The notes: generated by a model not told the origin, from the sequence alone. Positions 23,036 through 35,199 are shown, counted from the stretch's first letter. The stretch: 64,000 nt of DNA from Symbiodinium microadriaticum (GCA_001939145.1 LSRX01000339.1:465953-529952); one strand, 5' to 3'. A program made the numbers and translations.

Positions 23036-23145
23036 TATACTATACTATGCTATACTACTATCTACTATATACTACATACCGATACTATATACTATATGCT
23101 ATATACTATCTACTATAGGTTATATTATATACTATACTGTCTATC
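23036..23145. repeat. TATAC-rich degenerate pentanucleotide repeat
   Basis: Imperfect TATAC/TACTA units just upstream of the first V-ATPase G exon found. It is probably intron or 5' flank. Confidence 0.8.
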
Positions 23146-23182
23146 ATCTTATGTTGGGTTCCATCCACGAGAGCCTCACGAG

Positions 23183-23725
23183 GAGCTGATCCAGCAGCTG
23201 CTCCAGGCTTCTTGGGGGTGGGTTTCTTCTGGGCAGCCGCCGGAACTTTGGGAACTTTGGGGCTTAGGGTTTAGGAACTTCAGAGCTTCGGTTTGGGGTG
23301 GGAGCACAGGGAAAAGCGAGCCCGAAAGCTGAGCAAGCGGGAGCAGGGAGCTAGCAGCTAGCTGTTGAAGGTGCAGCTGGTGGGCTCAGGCTGCTTTTCC
23401 TTGCCGCCACTGTGAAGATCTGGCAACAGGGCCCAAAACCAGGTGTCGGGCTTGAGTCAAGGAGAGGGTCCTGATGAGAAAGTTCCAGCAAATGGTGACC
23501 TGCTCTTTCAAAAGGCGGAGAAGCAAGCAGAGGAGATCATCGCCAATGCCAAGAAGAACCGAGAGGGCCTCGGTCGTACCTTTCTGGTGATTTTAGCGAA
23601 GTCGCGAGGCAAGGCCAGAATCAAGAAACCCACTGGGATTCTGCCGAGGCCTGACGAAGCTGCGCCAGGCCAAGGATAAGGCCGAAGAGGAGCTCAAGGA
23701 GAGCCGGGAAGTGCTCAAGACAGAG
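23183..23725 (+). CDS. V-type proton ATPase subunit G, three internal exons (partial)
   Basis: Exons 23183-23206 (ELIQQLLQ), 23515-23566 (AEKQAEEIIANAKKNRE plus one base) and 23649-23725 (LTKLRQAKDKAEEELKESRE and onward) join in phase. They give the subunit G pattern: IQQLLQAE, then a long charged helix with KLRQAKDKAEEE. Subunit G is part of the peripheral stalk that couples ATP hydrolysis to proton pumping in vacuoles and endomembranes. The first two introns begin GC (308 and 82 bases); the third begins GT. The second intron has near-identical GGCCT words at both edges. The start codon exon and the C-terminal half were not found. Exon 1 may start earlier, since its acceptor is not unique. 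The coiled-coil exon at 29091-29173 might belong to this gene but is 5.4 kb away. Confidence 0.8.
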
Positions 23726-23739
23726 GTCTGAAGCATCAG

Positions 23740-25700
23740 CAATTAGAAAAAAAACCTTAGAGTCCCGTGTCATTTGACTGTTTTTTTGCACGCCACCCCT
23801 TGGTTTGAGTTCTGGACGAGCAGTGTCTTCTTTCAGCATGCCTGCTTGGGTTTACAGCCTTCCAAGAAGGATCCAAGTCAGAGGCCCTAAACCCGTATAA
23901 ACCCGCACACTTAGAGAGAGGCCAGGAAACACCTAAACCAACAAGTTGTAGATAAGATATCCGGTAGAACTGTGTGCAGGGGGATTTTCAAAAGAAATCC
24001 AGGTCGTCCCTTCCGTAAACTTAACCGGTCTGGGTCTACCCCTGACGTGTGTTCCAGGATTTCCGCGAGAAGGAGGAAGCCAGATTCCAAAAAGAGAGCG
24101 GCCGCTTTGCATAATGAAGAGGGCTGAAGAAGTTTCAGCAGCAGTTGTACTCTCCTCCGCTAAACCTTCTAAGACGCTACACCGTATCATTCCCAAACCC
24201 TCTTTTTTCTCATTTTTAAGGAATCCATGGGTCTGCTCTTACACGGATATATATCGTTCACCTTTGAGCCTATACACAAGTCCCAGGACTCCCCCAAGAC
24301 CCCGAAACTCCAAAGCCTAATCCTTTTAAAGCCTGAAAAACAGCAAACCCCAGAAGACCCAAAGCTGCACAGCGAGGAGTCTTGGAGGAATCTGCGGAAT
24401 CTTACCCCCGTCCCTCCCCGCAAAACGGGAAAGAAGCCGGTAGCAGCAGTCACAGAGCCCCTAAACCCGAAAGCTCACAGCCTTTAAAAAGCAACAACCT
24501 TTTCCCATTTAGAGTTAGAGCTGAACATCCCCCTAGGCCCAAAAAAAGCCTGGAGCATCCGAAACCCAAAGCCTCAAACAGCCGGCCCCCCCCCGAGAAG
24601 AAGTGACCCCTTCTAAACCCTAAACCCTATAAACCCTAAACCCTATAAACCCTAAGACCCTAAAGCCCTAAACCCTTTTTTTACCTTTTCTTTGAGGCGC
24701 CAAGGCCGGTGCAAACCCCGCAGAGACTTTGCAGGCCCGCCCAACTGTTGATGATTGAAATCCTGCACTGCCGTAACGAGACCCTAAACTCTATGGGAGC
24801 TATGGCACATTCCTTCCTTATTTATGGGGAATGAAGGATTTTTTGTATCATCAGCCGTAGCAAAAAGGGGAGGGTGGGCTAGCAAAGGGCTTTCGAAACT
24901 TTAGGGCTTCTTCTGGTTTTCTCAGAGGATGGGGCCGGGGGTTCAGAGGCGTTAGAGGGTTTCAGGGCTTGGGGGGCCGTGGTGCTTAGGACTTTGAGAC
25001 TGGGGCTTGGGACTTCATCATCGTCACGGTCACCGCCGTGGCGACCGTCATCGTCCTCGTGAGATCAGTACCATCACCACGTCACGTCGCCTTCGTCGCC
25101 GCCACCACCACCAAAACTAGCACAGCCACTACCAAGATCATTGTCGTCATCTTGAACAGCATCAGCATCAGCAGCATCATCATCATCGTCATCATCATAA
25201 CCACCAGAAGAACATGTACTCGTCACCATCGTGCTTCGGCATGACAGCTCATGCTCCAACACTAAGCCCCAGAGCCTGAGGCTCTGCCTTTTTGCCGCAT
25301 CTTTTTCGCTAGTTCGCTCCGCAGGTCAGCACTCAGAGTGAGATCGACAGTGTCCACAAGGATCCTCCTTCAGAGCTGGGATAGGATATTGCGGGTTTCA
25401 GAAAACAAGCGGCTCCTTATTTGGGGGTTCAGATATTGGAACAACAACAGGGTCTGCTCTTTGATGTTGTATGTTGGGTTGTCGGAAAGCAAGACAACCG
25501 TGGACATTTCCTGGGTTCGTAGAGCCCAGGGCTCATGCCGGGCAGAGTAAAGGCTCAGGATGTTGCGTTTAGGGCATGCTAGCAGTTGGGTGAGCCTTTG
25601 GCGCACGGTTCAGCCTCGAAAGGTCGTTGTGATGCTACCACTCCATTCGGCACCCTGCCCCACATCAGGCAAAACAGAGCCTTAATTTAGGATTCAGGCT
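23740..25700. other. Spacer or large intron
   Basis: No exon assigned. Contains CCCTAAA-type runs at about 24615-24670, many degenerate CCCGAAA/CCTAAAG words, and a GTC/ATC-rich patch at about 25030-25200. Confidence 0.45.
24613..24672 (-). repeat. Interstitial telomere-like CCCTAAA array
   Basis: CCCTAAA and CCCTATAAA units, so the heptamer is partly expanded to a nonamer. Confidence 0.85.
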
Positions 25701-25712
25701 GCCTGAGGCTAG

Positions 25713-25848
25713 GGCCTCGATCTACAAGAAAAAGCGCTTCAATGCTACACCTGCGGGGAGATGGGAAAAGATCCCAAACAGGACTACGCCAACAACAAGG
25801 CCAAAACGATCGAATACGCCGGCAGCCTCAGCACTTCCGACCTGGGGG
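25713..25848 (+). CDS. Possible internal exon, unknown protein
   Basis: Between a TAG acceptor and a GT donor, one phase is open and rich in G/C third positions: LDLQEKALQCYTCGEMGKDP, then AKTIEYAGSLSTSDLG. The composition resembles coding DNA far more than the surrounding spacer. A single C-x-x-C is present, which is not enough for a zinc finger call. No family recognised. Confidence 0.35.
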
Positions 25849-25884
25849 GTCTTTCTTCCCCCTGGTTTCCCTGCTTTTAGGGGC

Positions 25885-25945
25885 TATAAACTTCGGTTTA
25901 GGGTCTAGGGTTTAGGGTTCAGGGTTTAGAGGTCAGGGATTAGGG
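25885..25945 (+). repeat. Telomere-like GGTTTAGGG cluster
   Basis: TTTAGGGTCTAGGGTTTAGG-type units in spacer, mixed with degenerate copies (TTCAGGG, TTAGAGG). Confidence 0.8.
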
Positions 25946-26917
25946 TTGTTTAGGAAAGTCCGACCCTGTGAGGACCAGAGAACCTGGCAGCATCCGTAGG
26001 AGGGGAGAAACCGGGTTCCCATATGCCGAAGCTCTCGAGCCAAAACACCTCCGCCCCAAAATCCTCCGAGCCGCCCCAACTCGTCCACACCAGAAAACTG
26101 TAAGGGGGTTTACCAAACAGCCTGAAGCTCTGAACCTCAAAAAAAACCCAAGAAGAACACCGCGTTCCCCGCGTTCAAGGTCGTGGGTCGAGTTTTGGAG
26201 GTTCCCGTGACCTTGTCTGACACACAGAAGCAGGCCCCCCTCTCTTCGGAGACTTGTTGGTCGGTCCGCTTCGGAGATGTGTTGATGTGGGAGTCGCTGT
26301 TGGTTTGTGTTTTTTGTTTGTTGCCTGACCTCGTGTGATCACGACGCCCGAATCCGGAAAGGACAACCTCACTCATGCTCATCCTAAGGCAATTAAATTG
26401 TAGCTTGCCGAAGACCCGTCTGAAAGCCTTGAAGACTGCGACCACACCCCGAGCTCACAAGCACCTTCCGGGAGTCACGGCTTCTGGTCTGGTCAGAGAG
26501 TCAAGGTATGTACTCTAGGCTTTGTCCATCTCCACGCGCTTCCCACCTCTTCACATCGGTTGGGGGTGTCGGAATTTGAAGAAGGGCGCTTAGGAGGGTC
26601 CTGAGCCGGTTCGGGTGACAGGCCCTTGGTTGGAACTGTTCCACTTCATGGCAGCCTTGGGAAAGGGCACAAGGTTCCAGAAAGAGGCCCGACAAAAGCA
26701 TTGTTTTTTGTTTCGTGACGTCATGTTCGAAGGCTCGGGTGGGATCATTTGGTGTCGAGCTTTGTGTTTTAGGATGCCCAAGCACAGCACGGAAGCATTG
26801 AACCTGAAACCCCAAGTCTGGTAGGTAGAACTAGTTACGAGTTCGGTTCAACAAATCGAGTCAGCTCAACCACCCAAACTCTGTGCCTTTTTGTGGTTTC
26901 CTTCACCACATCTGCAG

Positions 26918-27037
26918 GCACTAAAGACGGGAGCTGCGTGAGGGAGGTCACTCCAGGGGGCGCTGCAGTGAACCCCACACTACTGTACTGGCTACCACTC
27001 TTCGCAAAGCTTCTTCGGTACCTGCTACTTGTACGAA
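26918..27037 (+). CDS. Possible internal exon with a membrane-like segment
   Basis: Flanked by a good acceptor (CTTCACCACATCTGCAG) and a canonical donor (GTAAGG), 120 bases, open in one phase. It encodes TKDGSCVREVTPGGAAVNP followed by the hydrophobic LLYWLPLFAKLLRYLLLVR. No family recognised. Both splice signals are strong; there is no homology support. Confidence 0.38.
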
Positions 27038-27039
27038 GT

Positions 27040-29080
27040 AAGGGCAGTGCTTATGGCGTTTACGACGTATGGCGATCCATCAAGAGGTGTAAGATATCAC
27101 GATTGTAAGGAGCATCTACAGGCTTTCCGGGCTCTACTGTTCTGGAAAGACATCGGTGAATGCTGCGCATGCACAATCGCGATCCTACTATGAGTAGCAG
27201 AGTAGCATAAAGAGTGCTATGACTACTGGAAACCTGGGCATCCTACTCTTGCACAATACTTCCGGTACTAATGATGCAACAGTGCCGTCAACATTGTTTC
27301 TGCTCAACGGTTTGCACTCGTTGTCGTTGTAGCAGCAGTAGCAGTAGCAGTAGGAACCCATCGACAGCTGAAGAGATGGCACAGCAGGGCCCCTCCGAGA
27401 GATTCTCTTTCATGCTCGGACTAGCCATCTTTGAGTGTTCCTAAGAGGTGGCGCATCTGTTGAAGCTCTTGGGGACACTTCCCCCGTGCACATGGCAACA
27501 AGGTAGCAAGCTGCAGCCAGCAGACCTGGCTAGCCCTAGGCAATGCCCCCCCCCTGTAGTCTTGGGAGCTATGCATGTCTTTTGTTTTTCTCGGCAAGAA
27601 GCTCTCATACCTATGGAAAAAGAACCTAAAAGTTTAACATCTTCTTGCTGAAGAGCGTTCGAAGTTGCCGTGCATGGGCCTTGGGATCCCCAGTCTCGAG
27701 ACAGGGAGAGACAAAGAGAGCGGGGTCGTTCATTGGTTTTTGCCCTCGGAGCCAGCTGAAACCATCACTGCCGTCCCAGCCTCGAAGCTCGGTTTCAAAA
27801 CATCGGGGACCCCAACAAAAAAAGGGTCAGTCCCTTATAGTGTTGGGATCCTGTCGAATTGAACCCCGAAGGTCAGTTCAGCTTGGTCTTCTGAAAGCCC
27901 CAGCTTAAGCCACAGATCTCAGTAGCAGCGGCTTCACGTGTAACGCCATGATGATCAGGAGCAGTCATCTATCATGAGAATATGGCAGCTCGACAAGAAG
28001 AATAAGAAAAAGAGCAGCCTGATGAGAATGAAGATGTCGGGCATACCTTAACCCCTGACAGCCCCGATTGCTGGCTCCTAGATGTGTAGCGCCCGCGCTG
28101 CGGTTTTGGACCGACGCAGGGGGCGACCAGCAAACCAGCGTCCACCAAAAGAGCGCAGGCTTTTTGAGGAGGGAAGGGGCGAAGGGAACCTGGGCCCCCC
28201 AGGCCCCGAGGCCAGGTTTCCGGGTTTGATAGTCAGCTTTTTCCGACGTCGCATCGCTGGTCTCGGTTTCAGTGTTCGCAGCCCACGCCCAACCCTTTGT
28301 GTCTCAGGTCTTTCGGCTTCGATGCTGATGTGGGGCCTAGAACAAGTCAAAACCTGTGGCTTTGGGGGGGGGCAAGTGAAGCAAAGCAGCAAAGCCCCTA
28401 AACCCTAAACCCTAAACCGTGGCCGAGGCTTCGAGGGGACACTGCTCCTATCAATCCAGAGGAAGCGGTCGGGCACTCAAAGCGAGGCTGAGAGCTGCAA
28501 GGAGCGGTTTAGGAGGCGTTGACGTCGTCGCCGTTCCCCGTTCCAAGTCCCACCCCGCCCTCTCCTCCCACCTTCACTGTCCGGCCATACACCCCAAAAC
28601 CCAAACTCGAGACTCCTAACCCCCAAGCCTCAGCTTGAGTTTCGGGAAGGCTTCGACCTTCGATCGCCAAGTCCAAGAGCCAAATCCTTCAGTAAAACCC
28701 TGGACCCCCCGCTTTTTGCAATGGCGGGACCAACTCCACAAAGCAGCTGAGAGGTCGAGGTGACACGTCCGTCTGCGACTGAGAAGCGGTCGGTCACCCG
28801 GAGAGAACAGGGGGTCAACTAGGAGTATGTAAGGTGATATTGGGTTTGAGCGGATTCTTGCACAAGCTTTGTAGGGTTCGAGAGTCCATCCGGCGTTTGC
28901 CATGGCAGATTTCGGATCGTGCCAAGAGCATGAGTAGACTGCAGGGACCCTGGACACAAGACTTCGGAGCAGTTTAACACCTTCGAGGACAACAGGGCAT
29001 GCAGCCTGCAGCGGCGTTGAAACACAGCATTCAAGTGGGCGATGCAGCAAGGCTTTCGTGGGGTTCGAAGCCACCTTCCG
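27040..29080. other. Spacer
   Basis: No exon assigned. A CCCTAAA run lies at about 28396-28417, and a TAGCAG-type triplet run at about 27330-27353. Confidence 0.45.
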
Positions 29081-29090
29081 CTGTTTGCAG

Positions 29091-29173
29091 GAGCGTCGTG
29101 AGCTCGACAAGACTCATGCGCAGATCCGTGAGCTCGAGGAGAAGATCGTCGAGTTGGACGAAGAGGAGCAGAG
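29091..29173 (+). CDS. Coiled-coil exon, unknown gene
   Basis: Preceded by CTTCCGCTGTTTGCAG and followed by a GC donor after AG, the same style as the HSP70 introns. It encodes ERRELDKTHAQIRELEEKIV, then ELDEEEQ, a clear heptad-type charged helix with strong codon bias. Its parent gene is not identified. It might be a C-terminal piece of the V-ATPase G gene, but the sequence does not match that family well enough to say so. Confidence 0.5.
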
Positions 29174-29179
29174 GCCTGA

Positions 29180-32100
29180 GAGGGAAGGGGGGGGGGGTAC
29201 TGTGAGATTTTACACATTACAAGAAGGTGTGTGTTTCTCGGGGGAGGCTGTAAGTTTTGGAAGGTTCTAGAGTGGTCTGTATTATGGGTGTTTTGGGGCA
29301 GTTTACTACTTGGAGCTACGTTGAGTTCGCTTCATCCCAATGCTGTAATTTCAAGCGGGTGTGCCCGGAGTGGCAGGGCCAAACTGTCGAAGAGAGGGGA
29401 GGATTCGGAGAAGCTTAGAGTGCAAAGTCGCACAGGCCGCCCCTTTACGAGGAATTGGGCATTAGATACTAGTCGAACCCCCGATCCATAAATGACCAGC
29501 TAAAGTAGAGAACGTGGAGCTCAATGTAGGGAAGCCGAAGCTTAAAGTAGAGAAGCCGAAGTTTAAATGGAGAAAAAGGTTGTCGCTGTAATGGTTCAAG
29601 CCATTATCGAAACGGTTGCCGCAAGAATTGAACAAAATGAACAGTCTCCGAAACCATTGTAATCAGCGTAAGCCCAGCGAGTGCGCTTCCTCGGTTTCGG
29701 GCCTAGGCACCAACACATCGCACATCCCTTGGATTGCCAAGTGCTCACTGGCGCAGTGTGGTTTAGAGTCTTGAATTCTTGGCGTTGCTGTCCCTGTAAA
29801 ACCTTTGATGTGTAGTCCATTCATTATTATGCTGTATCCCCCAAAGTCAAACTGTCGAGCTTGGATCTTTCTGGAAGGTGTCCCAAAGACGATTCCCCAC
29901 GGAAGGCCTGATTCTAAGTTTGTGACTGAAGTTGCTCCGGGCTCTGGAGGATCAAGGCATAAGCCTTGGACTGAAGCAACGGTTGCGGCAGGGACATTGC
30001 CCCTTGAGCGAGGTTTGATTGGGGTCGAGATGAGCCAACTGCAACGTTTTGAAAACCATGAGAGAAACCGCAAGGAAATAGGTAAAAGCACACGAAACAG
30101 CAGCAACTCCACGAAGAAGGATTGGAGACCACAGCACGCCACAGCAAATGGAAAACGCATGAGCCTGTATAGAAAAACTGCAGGAAACTCTGGGAAACCG
30201 CAGGAAACCTGTACAAAAGCCTATAGGAAAGCAGGAAACCTGTCAAACAAATGGAAACCATTGGAAACCCTCGAGAGAAAAGATTTAGACTTTGACCAAC
30301 AAGAAAAAAGGAGGTCGATGACAGCTTTGAAAGCTTCTGTTGTGTGTGTGGGGGCACCGTATCACTCATGCGTGCTGCAAGCCGCTTTCTGCAGTGGACC
30401 ACTCACGGCGAAGAATGTAGCACGCGCGTAAACGTGCAGGCTCGCAGCTTTGAGGGAATATGGCGTCCAGGAGTGTTCATGCTGCGCGCATGCACTGCGT
30501 AGAATCATGATTGTCGGTCTCGCAGGACAGGGATTGGTCAAGCCTGCTTTTGCCATAGCAATCCCGCCACCGAGAAAGTGGCCGCAAGTCCTCCTTGTCT
30601 CAACAAGAAGAAGCAAGCGGTGGCTTAATAGGAATAGGCCTTCCGCCTTCGAAACTTACTTGCCATCCGCCATGCTTCTGCCGGCACGCTGCTGCTATCG
30701 CGCCGGCCATTGTTGCTGTTGCTACTGGCTGCTATTGGTTGCTGCCCATGTCTAGAGATGGGAGCTCTAAAGTGGCGAAGGCCGCTCCCACTCGTGACAT
30801 CCCGTACTACGTTCAGGCGCGTCCACATCGGAGTGAGAAGACGACTACGAGCTGACAGCCAATACTAAGAGATGAACACCCATACAGTTCCATGCTACCG
30901 GCACAAGTCAGCTAAATTCTCGGCGTGCAGCATCACTCCGGAGCTTGCCAAGCCTTTGCGAATAAAGCTAGAACGCATGTTACATGTCGGGTCTGATCAT
31001 ATTTCGATCATCCAGTCGTCGATCTTGACGACGTAGACTGCATGCTTTGCTGGATGTATCTGCTGCGCGATTGACGCTACAGGCAACACGTCGGCTGCCC
31101 TTGAAGGCCAGACTGCAAGCTGCTTTCATGTTATGGGAGCTTCGGCGCAACTCCATAAGACATGGTGGAATATGTGGGCCGCATCTGAAGATGCACAGCT
31201 GCAGGTGCGTGAAACACCGAGCTACTTGCAGGCTGGTAGAGGACTTTGTCCCTGACACATGCGCAGTGACCTTTGGAATTTGAATAAACTCGAGGTGGAT
31301 GTCCTGGTGTGCGTTTAGTCTGACAACCATTGGGACTCGTAACTTTTGACTGAAACCATCCTCATGCGAAGCATGCAGTTCGACAACTATCCGCCCGCCT
31401 TGCAGTCGTCGAAGTGCCGTCTCGGTTCGTTCAGGCTGGCTCCGTGTGATGTTCAGAATCTCCTGTGCAAGACTCCTCTGCCCAAGAATTCAAAAACCTC
31501 TGTCCAAGGGACTAGGCCGGGAAGAGTACTTGCAGGCTGGCAGTCTGCAGCCTCGAGCGCCTACGGCAAAATGACAAAGTCTTCGCTCGCTTCCGTCTGT
31601 TCAAGACGTCAAATGCAGCCCTTAATGCTCGTTCTTGGAGCTGTTGCAACATTGCTTGTATAGGATGAGTTTGTCAGTCAGACAGTCCAGGTGCCCTCGT
31701 GCAACCATCGCTGCGAAGGCGGCCACGCATTTTGATGCGCTGCGCCAGGTGACGTCTGTCATTTGTTTTTGAAGGCGTGGATGCAGCGTGCAAGATCCAC
31801 AATTTTGACAAGAGACTCCTTCTTTCAAGTCTCCTCCCAAAATGACTTGTGCAGAGCGCCAACATGTTGTTGTCGTGAGCAAATGATGCAGAGTATCTGT
31901 TCGGAAGGCCGGAGGTCAGAGTGGGGGACATCGCAGCGCGCAGATGCAGCTTGTCTTCGGATTCCTTTGTGACTTCACAGACAGTGCAAGGACCTTCCAA
32001 GACGAACACTTGTTAACTGTCAGTTTGTTCCCGTATCGTGAGAAAAGAGGCCCTACTTTCCGGCAAGATTATGAGTTGTACGGGCCAGTTTACGATTGAA

Positions 32101-32880
32101 TCTTGGTGCGGGTTCCTTCAGTGTCGGACGCTGACGCTTGCCCCAAGGCAAACTCGCAAATTGTTGAAAAGCCTGCGCGTCAAACCCCAAACTCAAGAGT
32201 TTATAGCAAATAATCAGGCACCTCCAGCAGCACAGCTACGGCACCGAGGTGACAGCCTCTGTCGTTGAAATCAGATGGTGGAGGACATATCAGTATTGAC
32301 ACACACGGGTGGCATATTCGTACCATGTTTTTTTAAAGATCAAGATCCCTGCAAGCCGCTGAATGCGGTTCCTTCTCCATCTGCCACATGTTGGCGCCCT
32401 TGGATACCCCTTCGGAGTCGGCCGCTCCATCTTGCCCGAGGGGCTGAAAAAGGCCAGGAACAAACTTGCTGTTCAGGGTCACGGTATCCGACATTGGAAT
32501 GAGGATTGCAAACTGTCAGCACTATTGTTTCACTTGATCCTGTACCTTATATGGCATACCTCAACTCCAAGCTCAACTACAATGCCCTTCACGCCTCGCT
32601 GTGGAGAAAAAATTAGGAAGGCATTCCGGCGCCGTGAGCGCCACATGATGCCATGGCACTACGCGTCATCCCGCGCATCGATGAGGAACCGGTGCTGCTT
32701 ACATGACCCAATGTCAAAACTCCTTGAAAGCCCCTGAGGACGGGGGCAAGGCAACCAACTGATGTGCTGGCTGCTTTCTCGATGGTTCAAATCGATGGTT
32801 CAAACCGTTCTGCTCTTCCTGTTGAAGGCTCAGATGCATTTGGGTTGAGAATGCATTTCAACACGTTGGCCCAGCTCAGC
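29180..32880. other. Spacer with a GGAAACC-rich patch
   Basis: No gene assigned. Some stretches (about 30450-30760, 31050-31210) are open in two phases with canonical-looking edges, but I cannot choose a frame or family. Confidence 0.4.
30060..30280. repeat. Degenerate GGAAACC-type repeat
   Basis: The word GGAAACC and close variants (GGAAACT, GAGAAACC, GGAAAGC) recur irregularly about every 10-20 bases. This keeps both strands open over long distances and explains the overlapping reading frames here. Confidence 0.6.
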
Positions 32881-32887
32881 TACACAG

Positions 32888-33198
32888 GCTTTTGACGCGG
32901 GCCGCGTGCTGCGCCGCTGCGGCGGCAAGAGATGTCTCCCTGCACCCAAGATGAGCGCGGCAAGCCGCGGAACTCCCTCGCAATATGCTGTGGAGTCCGG
33001 TGGCCCCGCTTACAACCCTGCGCCTGGAGACAGCGCTGAAAAGCCACTCTTGATGCCCTCAGCGTTTCATAGGGTTCTGGCCTCTGCTTGGTTGCAGAAG
33101 CAGTGGTCGGCTGAAATTTTCCAAGCATGTATCATATTTCGGAATATTGAACACATAATCTTGGATCATATGAAAACACAGGAAGAATTAGAATAATC
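32888..33198 (+). CDS. Possible terminal exon, unknown protein
   Basis: Open for 103 codons after the acceptor CAGCTACACAG. The N part is G/C-rich at third positions (AFDAGRVLRRCGGKRC, then KMSAASRGTPSQYAVESGGP). The C part becomes A/T-rich and ends KTQEELE before the stop. No family recognised. The change in base composition midway suggests the true exon may end earlier. Confidence 0.25.
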
Positions 33199-34163
33199 TT
33201 TGCGTTTTCGGTGAGAGGACAAAATTTATTAGAAGATTTTGTTCGAAAATTAGGAGGATATATACTCCACGGATTTCTGTGATTTTCTACACAAAAGTAT
33301 GGTCCGGCTTGCCGAGATTTCTCGTATCGCACAGTTTGTTTGCTACAAACACGAACAAGCAAAATTAGCTTATTAAGTTCTGTTATATTTGGGCTCCTCT
33401 TTTGCGACGTTTCGTCAGATTTCATCATATTTGGCCAGTGAATCATACCATGTTGCGTGCTTCTCGAAAGTCTTGCGAGTTTGGAGCCCTCCAAAACCTT
33501 CGAAGTGATATCCAAAAGGGGTCTGCAGCTGCCCATCCTGGTGGATCGTGCTTTGCTTTGTAGCTTGGGGTGGCCGCAATGACGAGCCCTAGACCTGCTA
33601 TGCCCCTCAAAGGAATGTCTCGCATCTGTGTGGTTTGTGCAGCAGTGCACTCCTACATCCACAAGAAGCCCGAAATCTGAATCCGAAAGCCCTCGGGTCG
33701 CCGTGCATATTGCATGTTGCAAAATCCTGAGTCCTAAACCTTCAAGAAGATTCCTACGTAGACCCCCAGAATCGTCGCGTGATCTTGCTCTCGGTGAAGC
33801 CCAGGCTTTCCCTACCAAGGATGGGCCGTGGCCAAAGGCGAGAGCTCCATTTCCAGGGCTTCTCAAGATTGATTTGCATGGACTGACAAAACAGTCAGTA
33901 AATAATGTCACATAGGATTTGCTGTCATAGTTGCTCCATGAAGCTTCTGTACTAAACGAGGGTTTCGTGGCTCTTTCGACCCTCTTGTTTTTGAAGTGGA
34001 CGGGCCTGCTTCTGGGGTGTCGGGCTGAGGGCCTTATTCGGAGAGCATTCCTGCATTGGGCCTGGTGCGGGAAGTTCTGTGCTGCTGGTCGTGTGGGTTC
34101 GACGCTCTCCTTAGCAAGAATGGGATTTCGAGATGCTAGATGTTTGCTAATGGATGAATGCAC
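33132..34163 (-). CDS. Unassigned long open reading frame (343 codons)
   Basis: This is the longest uninterrupted non-repetitive frame not explained by a family. It is rich in Ser, Arg, His and Cys with no domain, signal peptide or membrane segment that I recognise. In a genome of short exons such a long frame is unexpected. It could be a single-exon gene, a decayed mobile-element ORF, or chance in low-stop sequence. Confidence 0.2.
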   Translation of the reverse strand: MHSSISKHLASRNPILAKESVEPTRPAAQNFPHQAQCRNALRIRPSARHPRSRPVHFKNKRVERATKPSFSTEASWSNYDSKSYVTLFTDCFVSPCKSILRSPGNGALAFGHGPSLVGKAWASPRARSRDDSGGLRRNLLEGLGLRILQHAICTATRGLSDSDFGLLVDVGVHCCTNHTDARHSFEGHSRSRARHCGHPKLQSKARSTRMGSCRPLLDITSKVLEGSKLARLSRSTQHGMIHWPNMMKSDETSQKRSPNITELNKLILLVRVCSKQTVRYEKSRQAGPYFCVENHRNPWSIYPPNFRTKSSNKFCPLTENAKIILILPVFSYDPRLCVQYSEI

Positions 34164-35026
34164 CTAGGTAAGTAACTAGATATATTGACAGTTTCAGTAT
34201 TCATACAATAATGTGGATATAAAGAAACCTTTACATGCTGCATGCACGCTGCAGACTTCTGGTTCACAGGAGATCCATGCTAGATGTCGCCCTTGTGACT
34301 TTGAGCATATCCAGTGCTCTGAAGAGCTCGAAGCACAAAAACGATCGAGAGCAGAGTCGAAGCACAGAAGCTTCTACCCCAAATCCGAAAGCGCAAGCTT
34401 TGGCAGCCATCTGAAGCCCTGCTGGCCGGGGACCCTTCAAAAAAAGTCTCGGGCCCCGGTAGCCGTCGCCAGGTTCCTTCACGGTGCACTTTGTCGCAGG
34501 CTCGGGGTCGGGTTGTAGCACGGCCTCTTGTCGGCGAGAAGAGCCACTTTTAAGGCGATCAGGTTTTTGAGGGTTTTGGAGCCGATTAGGGTTCGGGGTT
34601 TAGGGTTTACATCAGGGCCGATGGTTCACAGGGGGTTTGACAATGCTGCGCGGTCATCCCGCACGGTTAGCTATGCCGAAAGGTACACATCATCACCCCG
34701 CAGACCCATCAAACCCCGGCCGCCAGTGGCAATGTTGCGAAGCGCGAAGACATCCAATATAGATCTCGAGTTACTAGTGACATGATTTCTGTTGGATTCC
34801 CGATCATGTTCAAAATATAGCGCTTTAGCCAACATTCTGCGAGATGGGAGTCTCCGGATCTTTTCATGCAAAAAACCTCCAAAGACCCCAGGCTGATTAC
34901 AGTTAGGCTTCTTTTTTGAAAGCAGCCCAAGCTGAAGAGTGCCTTTTGAGAGGAGCCCACGTCTGCAGCCGCCCCCTGGCGTAGGGCGTCCCAGTAATTT
35001 TCGAGCCTTGGGGTTGTCGACGGGTA

Positions 35027-35150
35027 GGGTCCTGAACCCTAAACCCCTAAACCCCTAAACCCCTAACCCCNGTCCTGAACCCTAAACCCCTAAACCCCTA
35101 AACCCCTAACCCCTAAAACCCTAAACCCCTAAACCCCTAAACCCTTAGGC
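35027..35150 (-). repeat. Telomere-like CCCCTAAA array with an N join at 35071
   Basis: Octamer CCCCTAAA units. The block starting GTCCTGAACCCTAAACCCC occurs twice, once on each side of the N, so the N joins two copies of the same sequence. Confidence 0.9.
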
Positions 35151-35199
35151 CCAACTCGAAAAGCCTACGCCCGAGGGCTTCCATTCTTGCTTTGGGGCT

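Larger units (their letters stand above)
18050..23170. other. Long spacer between FHA and V-ATPase G exons
   Basis: No gene assigned. It contains telomere-like arrays (about 19300-19525), G and C homopolymers (about 19190-19201, 20610-20628), an ACGC array (21995-22110) and a copy of the GGATCCT motif (22129-22160). One exon-like stretch at about 20470-20550 ends at GTAAGG but has no recognisable family. Confidence 0.45.

Noticed and set aside
25728..25775. An alternative phase reading KKRFNATPAGRWEKI, like a SANT domain
   Set aside because: The other phase has better codon bias, stays open longer and ends at a GT donor; the SANT-like match is short and unsupported downstream.
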